From Rhodocyclaceae bacterium (GTDB lineage Bacteria; Pseudomonadota; Gammaproteobacteria; Burkholderiales; Rhodocyclaceae): 37,201 nt of DNA. The position numbers were made by a program, and so were the translations under genes. The notes under the pieces are model-generated. The model was not told the origin of the DNA. It made no database searches and saw nothing but the letters and a program-made list of their open reading frames with translations. Positions 1 to 7,913 of this stretch are shown piece after piece (within the stretch, counting starts at the first letter, position 1; each line of letters opens with the position of its first letter). The stretch spans positions 1 to 37,201 of the forward strand of contig JACAEF010000055.1 in NCBI GenBank assembly GCA_013388985.1, given 5' to 3'.

Positions 1-112
1 GCACGCGAAGGCACGCGGGATTCGCGACTGTAGTGCTCGGCCGCGCGAAGGGCAATCAGTGTCAAGAAACCCTGCGCGAGCTCCGAAGCGGAGGGCTGCC
101 TGGCTTTCTAGG

Positions 113-134
113 ACCCGGCACCGTTCGTGCCAGG
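113..134 (-). terminator. Possible weak hairpin after the BtuF-like gene
   Basis: GGCAC-CGTTC-GTGCC forms a perfect 5-bp stem with a 5-base loop at 117-131. A flanking CCC/GGG pairing interrupted by a bulge can extend it. It lies just beyond the stop of the minus-strand gene ending at 147. No T-run follows, so it is at best a weak intrinsic terminator or mRNA 3'-end stem. Confidence 0.25.
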
Positions 135-146
135 GGACCAGGTGGT

Positions 147-977
147 TCAGCCGAGGCTCGCGCGGAATTGGCGCAGATACGTCAGCCCCTCGATTGCGCG
201 GCTGCCGTACCACGAGGTCATCGCGCCGTCGATGAGCGCCACGCGCGTGTGGCTGCCCTCCGGTAACGCATCCAGGATCTCGACGCAATGCCGTTCGCGG
301 AAGCTGTAAGGCTCGCTCGACAGCAGCACGAAGTCCACCTTCCCCAGTGTCTGCGGCGTCAGGTCGAGGGTCGGATAGCGGGCGTTGCTGTTGGGCGCGA
401 CGGTGTCCCAGCCCACGGTGGCGAGCATGCGCGAGATGTAGGTGTCCGCGCAGACCGTCATCCACGGCGCTTTCCAGATCAGATACAGCACCTTCTGCCG
501 CGGCCACGACGCGCCGATGGTCGCGACCTCGTCGTAGGCGAGCTCGAAGCGCCGGCACAGCGCTTCGGCCTGCTCCTCGCGCGAAAAGATCCCCCCCAGC
601 AGACGATAGAGATCGAGGTTGTCGCGCGGCGCGTGCGGATGCGTGACCACCACGTGCGGAACGAACTTCGCGATCTCCTCGACCAGCCCGCGCGGGTTCT
701 CGTCGATGTTGACCACCAGGTGAGTCGGGTGCAGCCGCTTGCTCCGGGCCGCGTCGATGGTCTTGGTCCCGCCCACCTTGGACACCTTGCGCACCAGGTC
801 CTTCGGGTGGATGCAGAATCCGGTGCGGCCGACAATGTTGGACTGCAACCCGAGATCGAACAGCAGCTCCGTGATGCTGGGCACCAGGCAGACGATGCGG
901 GCACCGGCGGAGGCCACCTCGTGGCGGGTGCCGGCGGCGTCTACCAGCTCGGGTTCGTTGGTAGGCGTGAGAGACAC
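147..977 (-). CDS. BtuF-like helical-backbone metal/cobalamin receptor without signal peptide
   Basis: This 276-aa protein starts with GTG at 977; there is no alternative in-frame ATG near the N-terminus. The early segment VCLVPSITELLFDLGLQSNI and the following VGRTGFCIHP match the start of the BtuF/FhuD-type periplasmic-binding fold, in which two lobes are joined by one long helix and bind cobalamin or iron chelates. Known members are usually exported or lipid-anchored, but this N-terminus (MSLTPTNEPELVDAAG) has no hydrophobic leader, so the protein should be cytosolic. Binding of a corrinoid is inferred from the family and from the B12-dependent icmF that begins 475 bp away on the other strand. 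No transporter permease or ATPase of the BtuCD type is beside it. It could instead bind another metal chelate. Confidence 0.75.
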   Translation of the reverse strand: MSLTPTNEPELVDAAGTRHEVASAGARIVCLVPSITELLFDLGLQSNIVGRTGFCIHPKDLVRKVSKVGGTKTIDAARSKRLHPTHLVVNIDENPRGLVEEIAKFVPHVVVTHPHAPRDNLDLYRLLGGIFSREEQAEALCRRFELAYDEVATIGASWPRQKVLYLIWKAPWMTVCADTYISRMLATVGWDTVAPNSNARYPTLDLTPQTLGKVDFVLLSSEPYSFRERHCVEILDALPEGSHTRVALIDGAMTSWYGSRAIEGLTYLRQFRASLG

Positions 978-1048
978 GTCGCTCGACCTTCAATCGGGCT
1001 TCTGGACCTGCCGTATTCTAGCTCTTGCAAACGCAACCCGGACAAGGC

Positions 1049-1236
1049 TCAAGCCCAACCGGCGTCGACGATGAACTCCTGGGCGCTGCACATGCGGCTG
1101 TCGTCCGCGGCCAGGAACAGCACCATCCGCGCGAGATCCTCCGGCATGACCCGCCCGGCCAGGCTCTGTGCGTGACCACGCTTTCGCCGATGCCGGTCGC
1201 GCCCCCGGTGACGAATACGACCTTGCCCTTCAGGCT
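1049..1236 (-). pseudogene. Remnant of a short-chain dehydrogenase/reductase with internal deletion
   Basis: Two ends of an SDR gene are fused here. Read on the minus strand from 1236, the frame gives SLKGKVVFVTGGATGIGES, the beta1-glycine-rich (TGxxxGIG) NAD(P)-binding start. After about position 1171 the recognisable sequence continues in another frame as MPEDLARMVLFLAADDSRMC followed by SAQEFIVDAGWA and a stop, which is the typical SDR C-terminus. The central ~180 residues with the YxxxK active site are missing. A TAA lies four codons upstream of the first fragment in its frame, so no start is left. The gene is therefore dead by deletion plus frameshift. The original substrate cannot be told. 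Confidence 0.8.
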
Positions 1237-1452
1237 CGGTTATGCACGCGTAGTGCTGCATGTTTCTCCCCCCGGCCGGCGTCCTGCGGCGAGTCTACAG
1301 CGCGCGGTTCGGGTACGTCTATTCATGGCAAAGGTCGAGTGGCCCAGAGCACCGGCGCGGATCCTGCAGTAGGATAGGCTTTGTCCGGACAGCGATGGCC
1401 CAGCGCTCGCCCAGGCTGCCCGGCGCTTGCTCCCCGACCGAGGCCTTACGAC
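1237..1452. other. Leader region upstream of icmF, no gene seen
   Basis: This stretch between the SDR remnant and the icmF start presumably holds the icmF promoter. I see no convincing -35/-10 pair, no tRNA, and no B12-box-like riboswitch core. Open frames run into icmF from a TTG at 1381, but the added residues ([20 protein letters not shown]) do not resemble IcmF. Confidence 0.5.
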
Positions 1453-4400
1453 ATGACCGATCTCAGCGTTCAGAAGGTCCGCACCGGCCGCGACAGCGGC
1501 CGCCGCCTGCGCTTCGTGACCGCGGCCAGCCTGTTCGACGGCCACGACGCCTCGATCAACATCATCCGGCGCATGCTCATGGCGAGCGGGGCGGAGGTGA
1601 TCCACCTCGGCCACAACCGCTCGGTCGAGGAGATCGTCACCGCCGCGGTGCAGGAGGATGCGCACGGCATCGCGGTCAGCTCCTACCAGGGCGGCCACGT
1701 CGAGTTCTTCCGCTACATGATCGACCTGCTGCGCGAACGCGGCGGGGCCAACATCAAGGTCTTCGGCGGCGGGGGCGGGGTGATCGTGCCGGACGAGATC
1801 CGCGAGCTGCACGATTACGGCGTGGCGCGCATCTACTCTCCCGAGGACGGCGCCAAGATGGGCCTGCAGGGCATGATCGACGACATGCTCACGCAGGCCA
1901 ATCAGGACCTGTGCGCGCACCTGCCCGCCTCCCTGGATGCCCTGCTGGCCGGCGACCGGCGCGCGTTGGCGCGCGTCATCACCGCCCTGGAAGCAGCGGC
2001 ACTGCCCGAAGTCATGCACGAGGCGCTGCTGGCGCACGCGCAGCGGCACACGAGCACGCCCGTTCTGGGCATCACCGGCACCGGCGGCTCGGGGAAATCC
2101 TCGCTGACCGACGAGTTGATCCGCCGCTTCCGGCTCGACCAGGCCGATCGCCTGAAGATCGCAGTGATCGCGGTCGACCCCTCGCGACGCAAGACCGGCG
2201 GCGCGCTGCTGGGCGACCGCATCCGCATGAACGCCATCGACGCCGGTGCGGTCTACATGCGCTCGCTCGCCACCCGCAGCGGCGGCAGCGAGATCGCCGC
2301 CTGCCTGCCCGACGTGATGGCCGCCTGCAAGTGCGCCGGGTTCGACCTGATCATCGTGGAGACCTCCGGCATCGGTCAGGGCGACGCCGCGATCGTGCCG
2401 CACGCGGACCTGTCCCTGTACGTGATGACGCCCGAGTACGGCGCGGCCAGCCAGCTGGAAAAGATCGACATGCTGGACTTCGCAGACTGCGTGGCGATCA
2501 ACAAGTTCGACCGCCGCGGCGCGGAGGATGCGTTGCGCGACGTGTCCAAGCAGTTCCAGCGCAACCGCCAGGCCTTCTCCAGCGCACCGGACCAGATGCC
2601 GGTGTTCGGCACCATTGCGTCCAGATTCAACGACGATGGCGTGACCGCGCTGTACCAGGCGCTGGCGGCGAGGCTGAAGGACAAGGGTTTGAAGCTGCAG
2701 AAAGGCGCGCTGGCTCCGGTCGCCGTACGCGCGTCTTCGCGCGTCACAGCCGTGGTGCCGCCGGCCCGCGTGCGTTATCTGGCCGAGATCGCACACACTG
2801 TGCGCCAGTACAAAGAGCACGCGCTCGAGCAGTCCCGCATAGCCCGTGAACGACAGCAGCTCATCGAGGCCAAGCGCATGCTCGCCGCGAGCCTCGGTCC
2901 TTCCCCGTCGCCGTCGTCCCGGCGGGCGCCGGGATCCAGCGAAGACCTGTCCCTGGATTCCGGCTTGCGCCGGAATGACGACCGTTCCGCTGCGCCTGGG
3001 GGGCAAGCAAGCCGCGCAGCGGCTGCGGCGACCAAGGCGAACCGTCAGGTGACATCGCAGCCCGAGGGCCGGGGTGAGGGGGACAAGGCTCCCTCTCCCC
3101 TCGTAGGAGAGGGCTGGGGTGGGGGGGCTCTCGCCTCGCAGCTCGACGCCCTGATCGCCGCGCGCGACGCCCGGCTCGATCCGCGCGCCAGGAAGCTGCT
3201 CGACATGTGGCCGGCCATGCAGAAGGCCTACGCCGGTGCCGAGTACGTGGTCAAGATCCGCGATCGCGAGATCCGCACCCAGCTCACCTACACCACGCTG
3301 TCGGGCACGGCCATCCGCAAGGTCGCGCTGCCGCGATTCGAGGACCACGGCGAGATCCTCAAGTGGCTCATGCTGGAGAACGTACCCGGGTCGTTCCCCT
3401 ACACCGCAGGGGTGTTCGCCTTCAAGCGCGAGAACGAGGATCCGACCCGCATGTTCGCCGGCGAGGGCGACCCGTTCCGCACCAACCGCCGCTTCCACCT
3501 GCTGTCCAAGGACATGCCGGCCAAGCGCCTGTCCACCGCCTTCGACTCGGTCACGCTGTACGGCTTCGATCCGGACCTGCGCCCCGACATCTACGGCAAG
3601 GTGGGCAACTCGGGCGTGTCGATCGCCACGCTGGACGACATGAAGGTGCTCTACTCGGGCTTCGATCTCACCGATCCGTCCACCTCGGTGTCGATGACCA
3701 TCAACGGGCCGGCACCGACCATCCTGGCGATGTTCATGAACACCGCCATCGACCAGCAGCTGGACAAGTTCCGCGCCGACAACGGCCGCGAACCCACCGA
3801 AGACGAGGCCGAGAAGATCCGCGAGTGGACGCTGGAAACCGTGCGCGGCACGGTGCAGGCCGACATCCTCAAGGAGGACCAGGGGCAGAACACCTGCATT
3901 TTTTCGACCGAGTTCAGCCTCAAGGTGATGGGCGACATCCAGGAGTACTTCGTCCACAACCGGGTGAAGAACTTCTACTCGGTGTCGATCTCCGGCTACC
4001 ACATCGCCGAAGCCGGCGCCAACCCGATTACCCAGCTCGCCTTCACGCTTGCCAACGGCTTCACCTATGTCGAGAGCTATCTCGCGCGCGGCATGCACAT
4101 CGACGATTTCGCGCCAAACCTGTCGTTCTTCTTCTCGAACGGCATGGATGCCGAATACACGGTGATCGGCCGCGTCGCGCGGCGCATCTGGGCGATCGCG
4201 ATGAAGCACAAGTACGGCGCCAACGAGCGCTCGCAAAAGCTCAAATACCACGTGCAGACTTCGGGGCGCAGCTTGCACGCGCAGGAGATGGCGTTCAACG
4301 ACATCCGCACCACCTTGCAGGCGCTGATCGCGATCTACGACAACTGCAACTCGCTGCACACCAATGCCTACGATGAAGCGATCACCACGCCGACCGAAGA

Positions 4401-4944
4401 GAGCGTGCGCCGCGCGATGGCGATCCAGCTGATCATCAACCGCGAATGGGGCCTGGCGAAGAACGAGAACCCGAATCAGGGCAGCTTCATCATCGAGGAG
4501 CTGACCGATCTGGTCGAGGAAGCGGTGCTCAAGGAATTCGAGGCGCTGGCCGAACGTGGCGGCGTGCTCGGCGCGATGGAGACGGGTTATCAGCGCGGCA
4601 AGATCCAGGAGGAGTCGCTCTACTACGAGCAGAAGAAGCACGACGGCTCGCATCCGATCATCGGCGTCAACACCTTCCGCAATCCGCACGGCGATCCGAT
4701 TCCGCAGCATGTCGAGCTCGCCCGCTCGACCGAGGAGGAGAAGCAGTCGCAGATCCGGCGCCTGCGCGACTTCCAGCGGCGCCATGCGGCCGAATGTGGT
4801 CCGATGCTGGCGAAACTCAAGCAGACCGTGATCGACAACGGCAATGTCTTCGCCGTGCTGATGGATGCGGTGCGCGTCTGCTCGCTCGGGCAGATCAGCA
4901 CTGCCTTGTACGAGGTCGGCGGGCAGTATCGGCGGTCGATGTAA
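1453..4944 (+). CDS. icmF: Fused isobutyryl-CoA mutase IcmF (B12 domain, G-protein chaperone, mutase domain)
   Basis: This 1163-aa protein starts at ATG 1453, where [12 protein letters not shown] leads into the conserved [20 protein letters not shown]; an in-frame TTG at 1381 adds unrelated residues. The B12 domain carries DGH with H31 as the lower cobalt ligand. The MeaB-like GTPase P-loop [12 protein letters not shown] spans residues 206-217 (K215). The mutase barrel follows from about residue 565. IcmF interconverts isobutyryl-CoA and n-butyryl-CoA using adenosylcobalamin, and its G domain guards cofactor loading. Substrate-pocket residues fit isobutyryl-CoA rather than methylmalonyl-CoA: Phe668 (MFAGEG) replaces the mutase Tyr, and Gln812 (GQNTCIF) replaces the Arg that holds the carboxylate. 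The protein is about 70 aa longer than usual (~1090 aa). The excess lies at residues ~482-560, where two REP-like DNA repeats are translated in frame between the G domain and the mutase domain. Confidence 0.95.
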   Translation: MTDLSVQKVRTGRDSGRRLRFVTAASLFDGHDASINIIRRMLMASGAEVIHLGHNRSVEEIVTAAVQEDAHGIAVSSYQGGHVEFFRYMIDLLRERGGANIKVFGGGGGVIVPDEIRELHDYGVARIYSPEDGAKMGLQGMIDDMLTQANQDLCAHLPASLDALLAGDRRALARVITALEAAALPEVMHEALLAHAQRHTSTPVLGITGTGGSGKSSLTDELIRRFRLDQADRLKIAVIAVDPSRRKTGGALLGDRIRMNAIDAGAVYMRSLATRSGGSEIAACLPDVMAACKCAGFDLIIVETSGIGQGDAAIVPHADLSLYVMTPEYGAASQLEKIDMLDFADCVAINKFDRRGAEDALRDVSKQFQRNRQAFSSAPDQMPVFGTIASRFNDDGVTALYQALAARLKDKGLKLQKGALAPVAVRASSRVTAVVPPARVRYLAEIAHTVRQYKEHALEQSRIARERQQLIEAKRMLAASLGPSPSPSSRRAPGSSEDLSLDSGLRRNDDRSAAPGGQASRAAAAATKANRQVTSQPEGRGEGDKAPSPLVGEGWGGGALASQLDALIAARDARLDPRARKLLDMWPAMQKAYAGAEYVVKIRDREIRTQLTYTTLSGTAIRKVALPRFEDHGEILKWLMLENVPGSFPYTAGVFAFKRENEDPTRMFAGEGDPFRTNRRFHLLSKDMPAKRLSTAFDSVTLYGFDPDLRPDIYGKVGNSGVSIATLDDMKVLYSGFDLTDPSTSVSMTINGPAPTILAMFMNTAIDQQLDKFRADNGREPTEDEAEKIREWTLETVRGTVQADILKEDQGQNTCIFSTEFSLKVMGDIQEYFVHNRVKNFYSVSISGYHIAEAGANPITQLAFTLANGFTYVESYLARGMHIDDFAPNLSFFFSNGMDAEYTVIGRVARRIWAIAMKHKYGANERSQKLKYHVQTSGRSLHAQEMAFNDIRTTLQALIAIYDNCNSLHTNAYDEAITTPTEESVRRAMAIQLIINREWGLAKNENPNQGSFIIEELTDLVEEAVLKEFEALAERGGVLGAMETGYQRGKIQEESLYYEQKKHDGSHPIIGVNTFRNPHGDPIPQHVELARSTEEEKQSQIRRLRDFQRRHAAECGPMLAKLKQTVIDNGNVFAVLMDAVRVCSLGQISTALYEVGGQYRRSM
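2914..2983. repeat. Paired REP-like palindromes inside icmF
   Basis: Two head-to-head copies of one ~28-bp unit lie here. The left copy reads GTCCCGGCGGGCGCCGGGAT then CCAG. The right copy, read on the minus strand, is GTCGTCATTCCGGCGCAAGC then CGGAATCCAG. Each is itself a hairpin (CCGGCG...CGCCGG or CCGGC...GCCGG). This is the widespread proteobacterial REP-like family whose members read GTCATTCCCGC...GCGGGAATCCAG. The pair is translated in frame in icmF without a stop. Confidence 0.8.
3061..3128. repeat. Second REP-like palindrome inside icmF (CCCTCTCCCC...GGAGAGGG type)
   Basis: The segment holds CCCTCTCCCCTCGTAGGAGA then GGGCTGGGGTGGGGG, and to its left an inverted GGGCCGGGGTGAGGGGG. It matches the well-known intergenic repeat class CCCTCTCCC...GGGAGAGGGCTGGGGTGAGGG. 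It lies about 80 bp after the first REP pair and is also read in frame (residues ~537-559, low-complexity Gly/Pro/Ser). Confidence 0.75.
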
Positions 4945-4968
4945 AAGTCGGCGCTGGCGGGACGGCAC
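4944..4968 (+). repeat. Dispersed 25-bp repeat, copy 1
   Basis: This is a perfect consensus copy: AAAG + TCGGCGCTGGCGGGACGGCA + C. Its first A is the last base of the icmF TAA stop, and it ends 3 bp before the stop of the convergent ABC gene. It shows no internal stem and no T-run, so it is not an obvious terminator. Confidence 0.9.
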
Positions 4969-4971
4969 CCC

Positions 4972-6660
4972 TCAGGTGGCCGTCTCGCGCAACCGCCAGT
5001 TGCCGTCGCCGGTCAGCTCCAGGAACTGGCGATGAAAACGCAGCAGCGTATCCCGGTGGCTGACGCTGATCAAGGTCGTGCCGGACGCGACCAGTTCCTG
5101 ATAGAGCGCGGCTTCGTTGCCGGGGTCGAGCGCGCTGGTCGCCTCGTCGAGGATCGCGTAACGCGGCCGTGACAGCAGCACCCGCGCGACGGCGATGCGC
5201 TGCTGTTCGCCGATCGAGAGCGTCTTGCTCCAGTCGCGTTCGCTATCCAGCCCGCCGCAGCGCTCGGCGAGCGTCGGTAGGTGCACACGCTCGAGCAGGC
5301 GCAGCAATTCGGTATCGCTGATCCGCCGGCCCGTTTCCGGATAGCACAATTGCTGGCGCAGGGTGCCGAGGACCATGTAGGGCTGCTGCGGCAGGAACAT
5401 CGTCTGCTCCTGCGGCGGGCGGACGATCCGGCCGCTGCCGCGGCTCCACAGGCCGGCGATCGCGCGCAGCAGCGAGCTCTTGCCCATGCCGCTGGCGCCA
5501 ACGATCATCAGGCTGGCGCCCGGTTCGATCGTCAGCGACAGCTCGTGCACGATGATGCGCTCGCCACCCGGCGTCTGCAGCGTGACGTGTTCGAGCGCGA
5601 GCTGCGGGCCCTCGACCACCTCGATCCGTTCCGCGCTGGGCAGTCGATGTTCCGGTGGCGCGGCGAGTACGCGCGCGAAGGTGTGCAATCGGTCGATGCC
5701 CGCCGCGAAGCGGCTCAGGCCTTCGAAGTTTTCGACGATCACGGAAAGCGCCGTGAGCACGGCGACGAAGGCGCCGCTCGCCTGCACGGCCTTGCCGACT
5801 TCGAGCTCGCCGGAGAGCACGTCCTGGGCGATCAGCGCGCTCGGCAGCACGATGGTGAGCAGGCTGAAGGCGTACTGGAACAGGTTGAGGAAAAGCTGGC
5901 TGCGGATCAGTCGGTTGAAATTGTCGAAGGCCGCGGCGAAGCGCCGCCGCACCTGCTGCGATTCCTGCTCCTCACCGCGATAGAAGGCGATCGCCTCGGC
6001 GTTCTCGCGCACGCGCACCAGGCCGAAGCGGAAATCGGCTTCGCGCTTGAGCTGCAGGAAGTTGAGGCCGAGCAGCACGCGGCCGAACACCGCCAGCGTG
6101 ACGGCGGTGCCGAAGAATGCGTAGGCGACGAGGAAATAGACCAGGCCATGCGAGATCGACCAGAGCACGACGCTGAAGGCGATGAGCTGCATCACCGAGC
6201 CGATCAGGATCAGCAGGTAGTAGAGCGAGCGCTGCGTGAAGGTGTTGATGTCTTCGGCGATGCGCTGGTCCGGATTGTCGATCCAGCTGTTGGCGTTCAG
6301 CGCATAGTAATGGTGCGTGGCGAAATAGCTGTCTAGGAAGCGGTCGGTCAGCCAGCGCCGCCAGAAGATGCCGAGCTTGTCGCGCACGTAGTAGTAGAAC
6401 GCATAAGCCGGCACGGCGACCAGCAGCAGGGCGAGGCTATAGCGGATGGCGTCCCAGAAGCGTTCTTCCTGACGGGCCGCCAGCGCAGAGGTGAATTCGC
6501 CGGTCTGCTCGTTGAGCAGCACCGCGATGCGCGCCTGGGCCAGCAGCAGGCCGAGCAGCAGGAGCAGCAGCGCCCACGCCCGGCCCTTTTCCTCTTCGCG
6601 CCAGTAAGGCGCCGCGAGCGACCAGAAGCGATGCCAGACCGGGCGATCGGTGAGGCGCAT
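4972..6660 (-). CDS. SbmA/BacA-like ABC transporter, fused permease and ATPase (YddA family)
   Basis: This 562-aa half-transporter begins at ATG 6660. Hydrophobic segments lie near residues 29-49, 75-92, 146-168, 170-195 and 257-277. The ATPase domain has Walker A GASGMGKSS (388-396), signature LSIGEQQR (481-488), Walker B YAILDE (501-506) and an H-loop SHR. The order membrane domain then ATPase, and the length, fit COG4178 proteins such as YddA and mycobacterial Rv1819c. Members of this group import cobalamin, bleomycin-like compounds or antimicrobial peptides. Its convergent position next to icmF, with a BtuF-like protein beyond, makes corrinoid transport an attractive inference, but a peptide substrate is equally possible. 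It converges on icmF with only the 25-bp repeat between the stops. Confidence 0.85.
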   Translation of the reverse strand: MRLTDRPVWHRFWSLAAPYWREEEKGRAWALLLLLLGLLLAQARIAVLLNEQTGEFTSALAARQEERFWDAIRYSLALLLVAVPAYAFYYYVRDKLGIFWRRWLTDRFLDSYFATHHYYALNANSWIDNPDQRIAEDINTFTQRSLYYLLILIGSVMQLIAFSVVLWSISHGLVYFLVAYAFFGTAVTLAVFGRVLLGLNFLQLKREADFRFGLVRVRENAEAIAFYRGEEQESQQVRRRFAAAFDNFNRLIRSQLFLNLFQYAFSLLTIVLPSALIAQDVLSGELEVGKAVQASGAFVAVLTALSVIVENFEGLSRFAAGIDRLHTFARVLAAPPEHRLPSAERIEVVEGPQLALEHVTLQTPGGERIIVHELSLTIEPGASLMIVGASGMGKSSLLRAIAGLWSRGSGRIVRPPQEQTMFLPQQPYMVLGTLRQQLCYPETGRRISDTELLRLLERVHLPTLAERCGGLDSERDWSKTLSIGEQQRIAVARVLLSRPRYAILDEATSALDPGNEAALYQELVASGTTLISVSHRDTLLRFHRQFLELTGDGNWRLRETAT

Positions 6661-6703
6661 CGCGAGGCCGGAGCGCGAAGGGTTCTGCCGCAGGGGATGC
6701 GGG

Positions 6704-7744
6704 TCAGTTGCCGGCCTTGATGCGCTCGACCACGGCGCTGGCGAATTCCAGCGTCGTGGCGCTGCCGCCCAAATCGCCGGTGCGCACCTTGTCTTCGTTG
6801 AGCGTCGCGTTGATCGCGCGCCGCAGACGGTTGCCGAGGTCGACGCGGCCGACGTGGTCGAGCATCATCGCCGCCGCGAGCATCAGCGCGATCGGGTTGG
6901 CGATGCCCTGGCCGGCGATGTCCGGCGCCGAGCCATGCACGGCTTCGAAGATCGCGGCATGGTCGCCGATGTTGGCGCCGGGCGCCATGCCCAGCCCGCC
7001 CACCAGCCCGGCGATCTCGTCGGAAAGGATGTCGCCGAACAGGTTGGTCGTCACCAGCACGTCGAAGTGCCAGGGATTCATCACCAGCTTCATCGCGCAG
7101 GCATCGACGATGCATTCCTCGAATTCGACCTGGCCCTTGTAGTCGCTCTCGTACATCTGGCGGGCGGTTTCGAGGAAGATGCCGGTGAGCGCCTTCATGA
7201 TGTTGGCCTTGTGCACCACGGTCACCTTCTTGCGGCCCTTCTTGAGCGCGTAGTCGAAGGCGAACTTGAGAATGTGCCGGCAGCCCTGGCGTGTGTTGAT
7301 GCCGGTGGCCATGCCCACCGCGTGCGGGTCGTCGTCGATCGGGATGAAGTGCTCGTAGCCCATGTAGAGGCCTTCGTTGTTCTCGCGCACCAGCACCAGG
7401 TCGATGTTCTCGTAACGGCCGCCGGGGATCAGCGTCAGGGCCGGCCGGACGTTCGCGTAGAGCTTGAATTCCTCGCGCAGGCGCACGTTCGACGAGCGGT
7501 AGCCGCCGCCGATCGGCGTTTCCAGCGGGCCCTTGAGCGCCAGCCGGGTCTTGCGGATGCTGTTCAGACACGCTGGCGGCAGCGGGTCGCCAACGGCGGC
7601 GACGCCGGCCGCGCCCGCGACCTGACGGTCCCAGACGAACGGGGCGCCGAGCGCGTCGAGCGCCATCACGGTGGCGGCGGTGATCTCCGGTCCGATGCCA
7701 TCGCCGGGGATCAGGGTGGCGGGAATGGGCTTGCTGGTCGTCAT
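6704..7744 (-). CDS. NAD-dependent isocitrate dehydrogenase (beta-decarboxylating dehydrogenase family)
   Basis: The product is 346 aa. ATG 7744 is preceded by GGAG with an 8-base gap, which fixes the start; upstream in-frame Met codons add unrelated residues. The protein has LIPGDGIGPEI at the N-terminus, the substrate loop YRSSNVRLREEFKLYANVRP, and EAVHGSAPDIAGQGIANP near the C-terminus. The Ser and Asn in the substrate loop are the isocitrate-type residues; isopropylmalate dehydrogenases have a different loop. The Asp-Ile after GSAP indicates NAD+ rather than NADP+ use. It would convert isocitrate to 2-oxoglutarate and CO2. It diverges from cimA across 169 bp. Because no leuB lies with leuCD here, a side role on methylmalate or isopropylmalate cannot be excluded, but the motif argues against it. 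Confidence 0.85.
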   Translation of the reverse strand: MTTSKPIPATLIPGDGIGPEITAATVMALDALGAPFVWDRQVAGAAGVAAVGDPLPPACLNSIRKTRLALKGPLETPIGGGYRSSNVRLREEFKLYANVRPALTLIPGGRYENIDLVLVRENNEGLYMGYEHFIPIDDDPHAVGMATGINTRQGCRHILKFAFDYALKKGRKKVTVVHKANIMKALTGIFLETARQMYESDYKGQVEFEECIVDACAMKLVMNPWHFDVLVTTNLFGDILSDEIAGLVGGLGMAPGANIGDHAAIFEAVHGSAPDIAGQGIANPIALMLAAAMMLDHVGRVDLGNRLRRAINATLNEDKVRTGDLGGSATTLEFASAVVERIKAGN

Positions 7745-7776
7745 GATTTTTTCTCCGTCTCCATGTGTGATTGTTT

Positions 7777-7794
7777 GCGGCATTCTAATGCCGC
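7777..7794. promoter_or_regulatory. Perfect inverted repeat in the icd/cimA divergent region
   Basis: GCGGCATT-CT-AATGCCGC is a perfect 8-bp inverted repeat with a 2-base centre, 33 bp upstream of the dehydrogenase start and 120 bp upstream of cimA. Its place between two divergent genes fits an operator. No regulator is identified from the sequence. Confidence 0.4.
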
Positions 7795-7830
7795 GGCACT
7801 TGCCCCGGGTCACCGGCGGCCAATGGCGAA

Positions 7831-7855
7831 AAACTCGGCGCTGACGGAACGGCAC
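7831..7855 (+). repeat. Dispersed 25-bp repeat, copy 2 (diverged)
   Basis: This copy reads AAAC + TCGGCGCTGACGGAACGGCA + C and has three mismatches to consensus. It lies in the divergent region between the dehydrogenase and cimA, about 60 bp before the cimA start, where promoter elements would be expected. Confidence 0.75.
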
Positions 7856-7913
7856 GACCCACCGGTAAAATGGTCGCTGCACCGCACAAATCCTTATTCG
7901 CAAAGCGTCTTCC

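Noticed and set aside
1237-1452. Cobalamin riboswitch before icmF
   Set aside because: No B12-box-like core or conserved paired arms could be seen in the leader.
1240-4968. A 1242-codon open frame antisense to icmF, and similar long antisense frames at 14973-17228 (+) and 18108-20108 (-)
   Set aside because: High GC content at third positions keeps opposite frames open. These frames have Arg/Gly/Ala-rich, motif-free translations, while the other strand carries complete known proteins.
4944-4968. The dispersed repeat as an intrinsic terminator between convergent genes
   Set aside because: It has no self-complementary stem and no adequate T-run; only the livK-livF copy gains a stem, through an extra inverted half.
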